NCBI GenBank assembly: GCA_003971905.1
Contig: RSEE01000013.1
Location: 496,001-560,000, forward strand
Origin: Moniliella sp. 'wahieum'
Lineage: Eukaryota; Basidiomycota; Moniliellomycetes; Moniliellales; Moniliellaceae
DNA length: 64,000 bases
Reading direction: 5' to 3'
Shown here: piece after piece, positions 13,301 through 24,628 of the stretch
How positions within the stretch are numbered: the stretch's first letter is position 1
Layout: each line of letters opens with the position of its first letter
Notes under the pieces: model-generated
Told to the model about the DNA's origin: nothing
The model's input: the letters and a program-made list of their open reading frames with translations, nothing else
Databases searched by the model: none
Position numbers and translations under genes: made by a program

Positions 13301-14215
13301 TCGACGATGGCGCGGCGGGAACTGTTCCATTTGATTGAGAAGAAGATTCAGCCAGTCCAGTGAAGGTGGGGTAGGACTCGGTTGGGACTGAAGAGCCCGA
13401 GAGCCTCTCCGCGCACCCGGAGTAGAAGGGGAAGTATCCTCCTTCGATCCTTCATGCGGAGAAGGGTCGACGCAGGGCCGCTTGGCGTGCTGTTCTGGAC
13501 CTTGTTCAGACACCGATAGAGAGCGTTTGCGAGTGGAGCCCACATCGCCACTGGGGGTCTCAAGAGCATCACCAGCGCCACCCTCGCTGCTGTGCACACT
13601 GGTGGTGCTCGCATCGGGCTGATGAGCAGGGGCAGCGGCAACAGCAATGGGAGCATTTGTGGCGCTGTGGTTGTCGCTATCGCTGCGGCTTTGGCTGCGG
13701 CTGCGACTGACGCCACTGCGGGCATTCTGCCCACTGTTTGGGTCTTTTGGGTCCGAGGTGGCCTGGCCATTGATGGAGACAGGGCTTGCGTCAGCATTGA
13801 TGGTCGGGGCCTCACCGGGGATCTGAGGAGGGTCGCCCATGGGAGCTGTGTTCGACTCATCCACACCAGGCTCGATGCCCGACGCGTCGGTAGGGGCTGC
13901 GCCGAGCGGCAACGCGCCTGGACTGGTGGGGGCAGGCTCGGCCGGGGCAGGGGCGGGTTCCGGAGCAGGAGCAGAGGGAGGAGGCGAGGACGACGCGTGT
14001 GGAGAGGTAGATGAAGGAGCAGCAGGAGGCTCCAGGCCGTTTGGTACAGAGAGGCTGTTGGCGAGCCAAGCGTCCCAGTCCGCATCCGGCGGGGGCGGGG
14101 CGGAGGAGTTGGGGGCCGCGTCAGGGGGTTGGGGCGGGTGTGGCGGATGGGGTTGTGGCTGCTGCTCTGGCGGCAGCAACTCACCACCCACAGACTCGGA
14201 TACAAGCGCGTCCAT
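10336..14215 (-). CDS. LisH/Flo8-SomA-type, Gln-rich transcription regulator
   Basis: Likely nuclear co-regulator of the Flo8/Som1/SomA group, which control adhesion, filamentation and development downstream of cAMP signalling. Starting at the ATG at 14,213-14,215, a Pro/Ser-rich N-terminal region with a KR-rich stretch leads into a LisH motif ([19 protein letters not shown], about 13,130-13,215). The conserved LLFEYWYLFRDLFNAR follows, created by splicing a clear 50-nt intron (13,031-13,080; GTAAGT...CCAG). Then come a Ser/Gly-rich region, alternating Gln-Ala repeats (11,800-12,010), a long polyGln tract (11,555-11,725), a coiled-coil-like segment ([13 protein letters not shown]) and an acidic C-terminus ending near 10,336. 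The frame must be corrected at about seven points (near 13,404, 12,650, 12,170, 11,720, 11,360, 10,638 and 10,435), mostly by one base in G/C runs. About 1,280 residues. The family call rests on LisH plus the adjoining YW..F.D.FNAR block; the target genes are unknown. Confidence 0.8.
11555..11725 (-). repeat. CAG/CAA polyglutamine repeat within coding sequence
   Basis: Trinucleotide-type repeat encoding repeats of (Gln)4-Leu in the LisH regulator gene. The three forward and reverse frames are all open here, which produces spurious long frames on both strands. A frame step at the right end of the tract (near 11,720) is explained by loss of two bases of the CAA run. Confidence 0.85.
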
Positions 14216-17200
14216 GTTGGCGGGGACGACGGCAGCGGCGGAGGCGACGACGAGGCTGAGCTGAGAGCGGATGCTGATGGTGGTCGTCTTCTTGCTTCCG
14301 CCCAGCCGCGTTGGGCCCAGCGGAGGTGTGCGGCCACGGCAGCCCCGTGCCCCGGGCCGGCAGCACCCCGACGCAGCACAGCGCGAGTGTCGTGCCAACC
14401 CTGCACAGGCGCTGCCATGGCGCCAGTGTCGACGCCTGTGCGAGTAGTTGGACACTGGCCCCGTGCCGCCGCATCCTTTGTCGTGTCCAGCTCGGCAGCA
14501 GGCCGCTGCCCACACGGTGCGAGCGCCAGCCAGAGCCCGGGCCAGGCACAGGGGTTGCCTGCGCCTCCGCCTATAACGCATGCGGCGCGTTGTTGTCGAT
14601 GCCAAGCTGGGCCGAGCAGTGGCCGCAGGGATGGAGTACTCAACACTCCACTGGGTGGTCTACTGCACCCACACTCTCATCGCGCCGACGTCGGCATCGC
14701 CTCCGCTCGTTCAGGTGGCCTGGAAGAGTCACAGAAAGCTGTGGTGCACAAACAGGTGGCCTGGAAGAGCCACGGAAGGCTACCAGTGATGCACAAACCT
14801 TCTATAACCGTTTGTGTTAGTTAAACAGTTGTTCTGCCCCCCGCGGAGAAACGGCAAGCAGCCGCCGTGGGCAGAAATGCTTTCTTCGCCAGAAACGAGC
14901 CACGGCTGGAGAGTACCTCTTGCGTTTGATTATCGCACTTTCGTGATCACAACAATCCTTCTCTTTTCGCCCATACCTTCCTAACGACCGTCCCCCCAGC
15001 AGCAGTCCCTTATTGTCCACCGCACAATCACGTTTGCCTCCCTATCTCGGCATGAAGGGGTGGGTTTAGCGTTCCGTTGTGCCGTTGTGGAATGAGTAGG
15101 CTCAACACGTTATTATTGAACGAAATACACAGAAATTTATCTATTCTGCCCAAAGCTTGCCTATATCCTTGATCATTTTTGCCTCTGATTTTCTACCCCT
15201 CACATACAGCGTACTTCCCCTCTCCCCCCCTCCACAAACCCACGCGTATCCGTTCCATCTGAGCACAAATTCCTATCAACTTGACTATTACTGGATCGTC
15301 TCGACCTCTAAATGGGAGGCGCCTAATATAGTACTCTCGGCTCAGGCCTCAGGCTTCAGCCATACTTGTGTGAATACCACCTCCCTCGTCGATGGTCGTT
15401 TATTTGCCATAGTAGGTTCCCGGTAGGTCTCCTCCAGCGTGCTGGATGATGTGACATATGGAAGTCTTACTCATAATGGGCCTGGTAGCATTAGGGAAGT
15501 CGCCCTTTGGGCCTTTTGTCGGGTTCGTCTCCCTCCAGCTGCTGCGAGAACCACGAGTGTCATATAGTTGCTCTTAGTCACACTTCCTCCTGATCTCTTC
15601 TTCTCCCGCTGGCCAATCTTCCATTATGTCCTGCAACTCTGACTTCACCCCAAAGCCAGGTAATCGATGATTTTCCTTGCGTCTTTTCGCCGGCATCGCT
15701 AGCCAAAGAGTCCTACATATAGAGTATCTCATTACTTTCCTGTCCGGCTGACTGGTGCACTTGACCGAAGAACTGTCTGTTTGGGGCCCTCTATCTCTAT
15801 ACTGTAACCGTGTCATTATTGGCAGAATTTAAGGCTGTGGAACAAAGAGACGCTGTGCCCAAACCGACCCGCTCATCCAGCATGTGTTACTTGTTGGCAC
15901 CAAACCCGTTGAAGGGAACCCAGGGGGATCGCCACAGCAGATCAGGATCCTCTGGTGCCGGCCATCCATTCCCATATACCCGAGCTATTGCGCTTCTGGT
16001 TACGGACGAACGTGGGAGAGGTCAGAGTGTGGGTGGCCATCTCCATCGAGACTCAGTAGTGAATATTTCCAGTGCCCAAACATCTTACTGGCCGTCTTGG
16101 TGGCATATAGTACCATCGCGTCGTGAGAACCAAGAGGAAGAAAGGTTCTTGGGTGCATCCCTGGTACTTGGCGTTCTTGTTGTGATCTAAGCTTCTCGTT
16201 CTCGTTGTGAGATTCTCTACTCATAATGCCTTTTACGTTTCTTGCTGAGGATGTGGAGGGAAATCTCTGCCCTCGATTTACTTTGAGCCTTTCTGGCTTT
16301 GACTGTTCCCGTGCCTGACTGTCATGAGTGTGGAACGTTTTCCTACTTGCTCTGTGCTTCTTTCTGAGAGCCACAGTGATCTCGATTCATTTCCCCTTTT
16401 TCGTTTCGTGTCGTGTCTATTCCATATATATAAATCCTGCCTATATAACCCTGATGTATTCATGTTACTTCCCCCCTATTATAGCCGGTCATGTCGTTTA
16501 TTCGTCTCTTCCTTTCGTCTTCTTTGAGTCGTCTTTCTTTCGTCCTTCGTCCTTGTGCAACATCCTTTGCCAATCCATCCTTGTGACCTACCACGAAACC
16601 CCGTCTTACTTTTCCTTCACCAGCAGTCCCGCCGACTTGATTCGCAAGGCCCCCTCTTGCTCTTTCCATATCCTGTCAACGGGGAATCCATTGTCGGCGA
16701 TCTCCAGCTTTCAGCCTCTCCTCTGTATACGGATGCCGTGGCGATCCTACATCAGTTGAGTTGTTCCGTGACAGGACCTATCCTACCCTGCCTTTGCCTG
16801 CGGCAAAACCTTCCAACCAACCCTTCAGGATTGCATTCTGGTTTCCTGCTGTAGAACGGTCTCCTTTGTAGAGACTACTATCACCACCACAATTTCCTGT
16901 CTACATCCCCCATTCATGATCTACGTGTTGCTTCCCTTTTAGCATCCCTGTCACTCAATGCAATGGTTCGTGGGTCCGCCCCTCGACGATTCATCGATGG
17001 CGTCCCCACATTCGTCAATTGATACGGTATATACAAGCAACTCCTCTTTTAATTGCCTCATATGCTCTTCTCCTCCACTTCGCCTCTCAGCATATACGTA
17101 TCTTTTAGTTCCAACTCATCCGCCTCAGTGTTCGGCTTTCCCGTATCCAATCCGTGGAGCTTCCATCAGTCCAACAGCGTTTAGTCTCACAGCTCCAACG

Positions 17201-20200
17201 TCAGTTCCCGCGCTTCAGACCAAAAGTCCAGGCGCGTTGTCTTCCATTGCATCTTCTCCCCCATCTCTCCAAAAACACGAAGGGCTTCAGACACGTCACT
17301 GCTGCTCTCCGCGCGAGTTTAATTAGTACAATCCTCGGGAGCTCACAGAATGGTTGACTCACTAAGATGTTGGTGCTTGGGCTTAGTATAGTGGTTCTGA
17401 GAGGAACTACGAGGGACGAAAAGGAAAGTTCCTTCGGCATATATTGCAAAGGCGGAAGGTTATCTGGCAAAGGTGCGTCTGCACTGTCTTTTGGGCAGTG
17501 GTAACGTAGCTGAAGCCATCCGGACTTGGGGACGGGAGGAGAGGCAGCAGGGGGAGAAAAGCTGCCCTGACAGGGAGATTGGAGCGGGAACCGAGACTAA
17601 ATAGCTGAAACTGCTCCGGGAGGGACTGAAAGCTGTTGAGACTGGGAGCTGGAAAGACGGGAACTGAGCGACTGGGGGAAGCCGTATAGCTGAGGATGGG
17701 TCCCTGGTGGGAAGCGAAGAAAATGTGGAGAGCATAAGCAAATAAGAAGTGGAGGAGACTTGCCTATTATAGTATTGTGTGCATTAACGAAGACGGGGGA
17801 GGTGGAAACAGAGACGCCAATGGATCTTCATGGGGGAAAACCGCGCATTCTATCAAAGAAAATATTGCATATACAGGCAGTGTTTAAAGGGGAAACAACT
17901 CACAGTAGAAGGAAAACGCAGAAACGTAAGGGAGAAAAGTCTGCTGTCTCGCGGGGGACGAGGGAACAAACGCGCAAGGCCAGCCGAGTCCCTCAATCGG
18001 AGAGTACAGCGTGGTGATGTTCGAAATAAAAGGCAAACAGGCAGGAGGCGACTGCCCTCGCCAAAAGTATGTATAGGGTATGTGACCACCTCTCGTGTGT
18101 GCCATCGGAGATGGTACACGACCACTGGACGATCATGATTAGATTGGGGTCGGGAACGAGCCCGTTTAGCGTCCGGACCGGGAATAAGGGCTATAGGCCC
18201 GACGGTGGACCAGGCCGAGCAAAGATAACTAAGGAAGCGCGCAGGCACCGCCGGGATCATCACCGATCCGTCTTGGCCCGGACCCCATCCGGTTCTTCTG
18301 TAGAAATGAAGGAGTGATGCCTATCCGTGCGCACATCTCTCCATTCCATGATAAAGCTATCTCGATAGGGGCACCCGTTCCACCTCCTATCGTTTTTTGG
18401 ACATACTTTCGGCGCCATGCGGGACACCCTGCCTGGGCCGACCAAACTCGGAGTAATGGCTGGAGATGTTGTTTGGCACGCTCTCCTTCTTTCGGTTTGG
18501 TTGGATACCACCCAAAAAGATTCTTGTTCATACGCCTCTTCCTTTTCTTCAGTCGATTAATTCGCACGTCCTCTCCTTCCTGCGCTCGTCAGACACGAGA
18601 GTGAAAGCCTTCTTTTGGTCGGCGGGAACGGAAGTGGATTTGGCAGCTCTCATTGCCCGCCGTTCAACGCTCGCCTGCTCATCTGAGAGCTGTAAGAGAG
18701 TGCGGGCTCCGTTGCCACAAGGAGCAAAAATGTCCGCCGCGCGCATTGCTGCATAGGGGCCACTAGGATTGGAAGGGATCGGCATGCTCCACCGGCTCGC
18801 CAGCCGCGGCCGTACATACAACAACAAGCATTATAATCGATCGACTTCAAAGTCGAAGGAGAATTATCTCTGTGTGCCCAAAACAGATAAGGATGGTACA
18901 ACAACACACGCTGCCTCAAGCGGCCTCAGTACTGATAACAGGCCCAGGCATCGGGGCCTCATCAAAATGTCTATCCAACACAAAGCGTATCAAGGCAGGC
19001 ACACCCTGTGGCACACCACACTCCTCTGCCACCAAATAATGCCCTCACGCATGAGTCAATTACTCTCAACGTACTTTCAGCAAGGAATACTTTCAGCAGG
19101 CAATGGAGGCCTGATTAATGATTGGCCTGATTACCGGTTATCCTGAGGCCCGAGTTACGAAGTGTAGCAGAACGTAGCGTATGGCTCGTATGGATATGGG
19201 CCCCTGAGTTGCTATTCTTTTTTAATCTCTGCTAGGCACATTCCGCTCTACGCTGTGGGGGGCAACACTTGCCCTGTGCGCAACGGCCGATCACTGGTCG
19301 CCGATCACCCTCGGCTCCCGTTCCGGCGATGCAGCGCCAAGCTAGGCCTCAAACTCTCAGATCTCAGATCTCAGATTTCAAGCGAAGCTTGGAGCTTGAA
19401 AATTGAAGCCGCCAAGCCTCTCAAAAAAGCCTCACCGGTCACGCGCACGGCCAGACAACGCCAGACACCACCACATCTTATCAGTCCTCAGGCTGAGGCC
19501 TCAGGGAAGCACACTGGCCCGGTGTGCTTATCGTTCCTTAGGCCGGGGGTCTGAGACTCCACGCTGAGCGTCCGATGGTGGTCAGGCTATATTCCCGTAA
19601 CTGTGGCCAGGTGCCAAAGGGCCAGTTTTGGTTGTCCGGTTGGCTCGCTTTATGCCACGGGGGCAGTTAAGAGTATCCCCGGGGATACACCCGGGCCGCC
19701 GTTGGAAACTTTGAGCGGTGTTGGGGTTACGAGGGTGCGTCCCGCATGTTCCTCCATGTGTCTGCCCGTTAGCGGGGGGAAGGCTGCGGAGGAGTGCGAC
19801 TGGGCAGTACTTTCTGGCGCCTACTGGGGCACTGCGGACATACCCCCCAAGCGCGCGCGAGGCCTCTTCTGTGCCTAACCCTTCTCTCCCTCCTGTGCTG
19901 ACCATTATCGCGGGCTCTTGGCTTCCCTCAATATCTCAATCCTTCGTTAGGTCTTAGGTCTTAGGCCCTTCCCGCTCTTATCGTCTGGTGTGATACTCGC
20001 CACAATCCTAGGTGTGGTTAGTAGGATCCACGGCGCAACACCGTCCGCGCTCAGTGCCCCGGCGCGTGGTGGCAGCCTGCAGCATGGTCCCCTGTTTCGC
20101 TTGCGACTATCAAAGTTTCGAGGGCAGCCCAGGCCAGCACCAACCCAGCCTCAGATCCTTCCTGGCAGTACAGCAGTATCATGTCTTGTTCCGTGGGCTG

Positions 20201-20863
20201 GGCACTGCAGTCGAGTGTCCTCTAGTGCTCAGCGCCCCTGCAGACAGGCGCTGTGAAGCGACAAGCCCTGCCCACGCAGGGGCCAAGGAGGAATCCGTGG
20301 CGGGAAGGTGGCACGAGGGCAGCGAAAGACCCGCCAGAGCTGCGGCAGGCCGCCGTGGCTGTGGCGTCTTTGCTGGGTGCGGGCTGGCAGGAACCAGCTG
20401 GTACAAGTGCTCCTCCGCGCTGGCGCACTAGGCCCTAGGGCCAGGCGCTAGATACTCCACGTGACTATTGTGACTAGTGACTGGATGGCTAAGTGACCAG
20501 TGAGTGCGACAAGAGTGGCCCCGGGTGGCCCTCGCCGAAGGAACGCCTGAATCTCAGGGCGAAACACTCGAGAGCGAGGCTCTTCCATTGCGAGCCCAGA
20601 ACCCAACGCCAGGCACAGAAACAGCAGGCATTTTTTCTTTGGCTCGCCCCCCCCCGCGCTACCGAACCCACTCCAGTGCGGGATAGCAAACGCGCAGGAG
20701 CCAGCCCGGCCTTTTTTAAGCCGAGCGCGTAGCCCCTCTGTCGCTTGTTTTTGCGTCCCTTTGGCCTCTCCTTCTTTCTCCGCCACCTCCTCCCTTTCTG
20801 AGCTCCCTGCTCCGACCATATCTTCCCCGTCGTGAACGTTGAACCTCCTTGCGCGTCTCCGCC
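14216..20863. other. Long intergenic region, no gene supported
   Basis: About 6.6 kb without a supportable gene. 14.2-14.8 kb is GC-rich promoter-proximal DNA of the LisH regulator, with two copies of AGGTGGCCTGGAAGAG near 14,712 and 14,754. A degraded dispersed-repeat copy sits at 15,814-16,195. 19.1-19.5 kb holds AGATCT and other palindromic words. 20.6-20.86 kb is pyrimidine-rich DNA upstream of the permease start. Remaining frames lack recognisable domains. Confidence 0.55.
15814..16195 (-). mobile_element. Degraded copy of dispersed repeat family
   Basis: On the minus strand this aligns along its length with the repeat at 61,801-62,265: the GAACGCCAAGTACCAGGGA, GACGGCCAGTAAGATGTTTG and GGATCGCC blocks, and the terminal TTAAATTCTGCCAATAATGACA, correspond in order. 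Many substitutions and small gaps remove any open frame, so it is an old, inactive copy. Confidence 0.75.
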
Positions 20864-22542
20864 ATGAGTCTCCACTCGTCCGACATCGAGAAGACACCCA
20901 CCGCCGGTTTCGCTCACCCGGACAGCAAGCAAGTGTACTCTGATGAAAAGGACGCCATCAACGATCAGATTGATGTCGCTTCTTACAGCAACCCCAGCGA
21001 AGAGGACCCTGACAATGCAACACCCGACATCCACTTGCCGGACAATGGTTTTGGTCGGTTCATTGGCACCGTTGGTCGTTACAACAACCGAAAAATCGAG
21101 AAGTTACTTGGCATCGAGGCCCGTGGCATTCAGCGTGTCAAGGCAAACGAACGTACCGACCCGCATTTGTACGGTAACCTGATGGTCTGGCTGGCTGCAA
21201 ACTGCACATTGCCCACAGTGTCGATTGGTGTATTGGGCCCGTTCGTCTTCGGGATGCATCTCGGCGACTGTCTCCTCACCATTGCTTTCATCTGCCTCTT
21301 CGCCGGCTGCTTGCCGGCCTACTGTGCCACTTTTGGTCCTAGGCTCGGCTTGCGCCAGATGACATCCTCCCGGTTCTCGTGGGGGTACTATGGCGCCAAA
21401 TTTGTCGCCCTGCTCAATTGCATGGCTTGCGTCGGTTGGTCCATCAGCAACACCATCGCCGGTGCTCAGACACTATCGGCTGTGGCGGATTTTAAGGGCG
21501 CCTTTACTTCGGGTGCGGTAGGAGTGGTTATCATTGCCATCATTACTCTTGTGGTGGGGCTGTTTGGCTACCGTGTGGTGCACTGGTACGAGCAGATTGC
21601 TTGGTTCCCTACGGCCGTTACCCTGCTGGTCATGCTGGGCGTCAGTGCCAAGCACTTTGTCTCTCAACCCATGATGACTGGCACGGCCGAGGCGGGTTCG
21701 GTCCTGAGCTTTGCCGGTACAATTTGGGGCTTTGTCATTGGCTGGGTTTCGCTCGCGTCGGATTACAATGTGTACATGCCAGAGGACGCTTCGCGCAAGC
21801 GAATCTTCTTCTACACCTATGCAGGTGTCGTCACTCCCTGCATATTGCTCATGTGGCTTGGCAGCGCAATCGCCAGCGCCGCCATCAGCGTCGCCGACGC
21901 AGACGGCAACATTCTTCCCAACGCCAGTCCCACGTTGGTCAAGTGGTACCACGGTTATGAGGATGAGGAGTTGGGCGGTTTGTTGCGCGCGGTGCTGGTG
22001 GGGCCGATGGGCGGGGGAGGCAAGTTCTTCATGGTTCTCCTCGTGCTTTCGGTTGTGGCCAACAACATTGTGAATGTGTACTCGATGGGTCTTTCCATTT
22101 CAGTCATCTCCCACTGCCTCGCTGCCCTGCCCCGTTTGATTTGGCCCATCATTGTCACGGCCATCTACATTCCGCTTGCGATTGTAGGATACCACTCCTT
22201 TGCCTCGACCTTGGAAGACTTTATGGCGATTCTGGGCTACTGGCTGGCCATCTTTGTCACGGTCCTACTGGAAGAACACTTCATCTTCCGGGCAATAACT
22301 TTGCCAACTACCATGTGGAGAACTCGTGGAACAACAAACGCAAGTTGCCCATTGGCTTCGGCGCTCTGGGTGCCTTCTGCTTTGGTGCTGCCGGTGTGGC
22401 TGTAGGCATGAGCCAAGTGTGGTACACCGGCCCCATTGCCAAAACGTTTGGCGGCGACATTGGGTTTGAGTTGGCCTCGGGCTTTTCCGGACTCGCCTAC
22501 CCTGTCTTCCGCTACCTTGAGATCAGGTACCTGGGACGCTGA
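20864..22542 (+). CDS. NCS1 nucleobase permease (Fcy2-type)
   Basis: Plasma-membrane cytosine/purine-cytosine:proton symporter of the NCS1 family, Fcy clade. Start ATG at 20,864. A hydrophilic N-terminus of about 90 residues leads to the family block LLGIEARGIQRVKANERTD, then about twelve membrane segments. Family motifs include the loop GPRLGLRQMTSSRFSWGYYG, the GWSISNTIAGAQ segment and the late block EEHFIFR-GNNFANYHVE. About 559 residues, normal for the family, with no introns. The frame breaks once, at GGG near 22,290: adding one G joins EEHFIFR to NNFANYHV and carries the reading through to the TGA at 22,540. Substrate within the purine/cytosine group cannot be told from sequence. Stands alone, with a long upstream region. 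Confidence 0.9.
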
Positions 22543-23830
22543 AAGTTGTGCCTATATCCCTTCACGCCTTGCGTTTCCGTCCTCTTTCTCCCCTCTGATG
22601 GGTAGAGACAGAGGTTTGTGGGTCATCTCCTGGGTCGTGTACAGTGGGACGCGTTGCCCCCCCCGTCGGCTTTTTAGCCCTTGTAGCAGGTTGTTGACCT
22701 AGGTCTTGCCTGCATGCACTTTCGCTCCTCTCTACTTGTCACGATACGCGTCACGGTCCTCGTATCATATATTCCGGTCTGTGTATATCTGCACTTAATT
22801 GTGATACTCTCGCTGAGGATGCCACCGCCCCCTTTCACAGGTCAGTAGACTCCATTTGGAAGCCGTCAATAGATAGGGAGAGCACCTTATTCCACCAAAC
22901 GATACCAGCCTGGCCAGCGACAGGCTCCCTTCGAGGCTTGACAGGGTGCACGTATATAATATGCGGTCCCGACGGAAGAGACAACGAGAGAAATGAGAGG
23001 CGTGGAACAGAAGAAACGAAAGATGCTAATCCACTAATGCACTGAGGCTCTGTCGGAGGATCTACCAAAGAGCCAGCCGTCCTGTTGATTCACTTGTAAC
23101 TACGCAAAAGAAAAACAGCCATTCTTGCTTCAGGTCTCCCCCGCGTGTGAGTCCTGGCAATGTGAGAAGAAAATGCATTTGGTCTCTTCTGGACAAGCGG
23201 TGGCTTCGGCCACCGTCATCGGTTGCACCGATATGCGACGCGGCCCGGCGGTCCAACAGGCCTGGAACAAGATGGGTGCATGTGCCGTTGGTCCAGAGCT
23301 TACAGACGAGCTGGCAGCAGACACCACCACACAGAAAGACGAACGAGACTCATATTCTGTTGAGCCATCAGGTGGCTCGTGCTTGGCCAATGTCCTTTCA
23401 GTTCCTCCTCAGGCCTAGGAGTTCCGTTGTTTTTCTCTCCTGTTTTTCCTTGTTCCGCAGCTTAGCCCCTGGTGGCGACTCGCTGCTTGATGTTCCTCTG
23501 TAGGCGTTGCTGGTTGGCTTAGACCGCCACCACCACCACCACTAGTGCGATTGCATCACCCTCGAGGACCATCTGGACTCCAGGTCTCATCATATTCCCC
23601 ACGTTGCCCCCCCCACGAATTGCCCTGGGAGGCTATAGCAACAACTGTGTGCCGATACATACGAACTTCTAGAAAGTGATGCGAAGACTAATTTCATTTT
23701 CGTCAACAGAAAGGTGGAAGGTCAGATCTCAGAGCCTGTCGGAAGCGGATAGGCCGTGTTGTTCCAAGAAGTCCGCTTGTCTAGGACGCATAATAAGCCG
23801 GACTGGTTCATAGGAAGTGTTGAACCATAG
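22543..23830. other. Intergenic between permease and tRNA
   Basis: Contains the 3' flank of the permease. Several short frames (60-118 codons) overlap on both strands between 22,840 and 23,500 with no domain. A CCACCACCACCACCACCAC run lies near 23,528. Nothing else is supported. Confidence 0.55.
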
Positions 23831-23911
23831 GGACGGCTGGCGCAATGGTAGCGCGTCTGACTACGACTGGTTGTAATCAGGAGGTTGCAGGTTCGACCCC
23901 TGCGTCGTTCG
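23831..23911 (+). tRNA. tRNA-Arg(ACG) with 9-nt intron
   Basis: Folds as a full cloverleaf: acceptor GGACGGC/GTCGTTC (two G-U pairs), D stem GCGC/GCGC, anticodon stem TCTGA/TCAGG, T stem GCAGG/CCTGC with loop TTCGACC. The 16-nt anticodon loop needs a 9-nt intron (23,867-23,875) after position 37, the canonical place. The anticodon ACG is at 23,863-23,865. The exon body resembles eukaryotic tRNA-Arg(ACG) (GCGTCTGACTACGA). A T5 run 20 nt downstream fits a Pol III terminator. Confidence 0.9.
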
Positions 23912-24628
23912 ACCCGACAGGGCGTCCTATTTTTACCGCTGTGGCCAATGGCATCACGCATCAAACGTTCAGAGCTCCATCAGCGCATCAGCTCCGCCCA
24001 CCCATCGACCATCGCTCATCGAGGTTGAGCATATCATGATCAACCCACAGTTGTGGAACCCGCACGAAATGGCAGCCGTTGAAGCGGCCCTCGTGATGCT
24101 TGAGCAAACAACGCGTCCGTGCTCGGGTCATGGTTGAAGTTTCCGCTACCAAACGAATGCCTCCCAGGTGTCCAGGTCATATAAGATGATGAATTGATGC
24201 CATCCCCCCGGCATCGAGGGACGTTGATGTTGATGAGATATCAGAGTGGGGCTGAGAAAAGGACCCTGAGGTTTGACGGGACAGAGATCTGTATGTTATG
24301 CAGGCCAAAAAAGGTATTTGGGGAAGAGGGGTACACCAGGTCAAATGAACACAGGGACATAAGGGACGGTTCTGTGCAACGGAAGAGAGGAGAGGCGAAT
24401 CCAAAACGCTACAAGACAGGGCCCGAAGAACAAAAGGAAGAGTGCAATGGTATCTTTACTGGTTGCAGCAAGGCAAGACATGTGTGCGCCACGGTGTGCG
24501 AGGCCGTAAAGGAAAATAGAGGCAGGAGGAGAGCGGGCGCGAGGGAATATCAGCAAGGGGAGGTTAAGCGTCCCATATGACGTAGGCGCATCTTACTCTG
24601 CCCCCAGAAGGTGGAGAGGACAGCCGGC
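23912..24628. other. Intergenic, 3' flank of MAP kinase gene
   Basis: No gene seen. Includes the region downstream of tRNA-Arg and the 3' side of the minus-strand kinase. One 128-codon plus-strand frame (24,194-24,580) is Lys/Arg/Glu-rich and low in complexity, and is not supported by any domain. Confidence 0.5.

Noticed and set aside
13322-13416. A 95-nt GT-AG intron in the N-terminal part of the LisH gene
   Set aside because: It fits in phase, but the sequence it would remove reads as good Ser-rich coding sequence after one added G at 13,404, in line with the other homopolymer breaks; kept only as an alternative.
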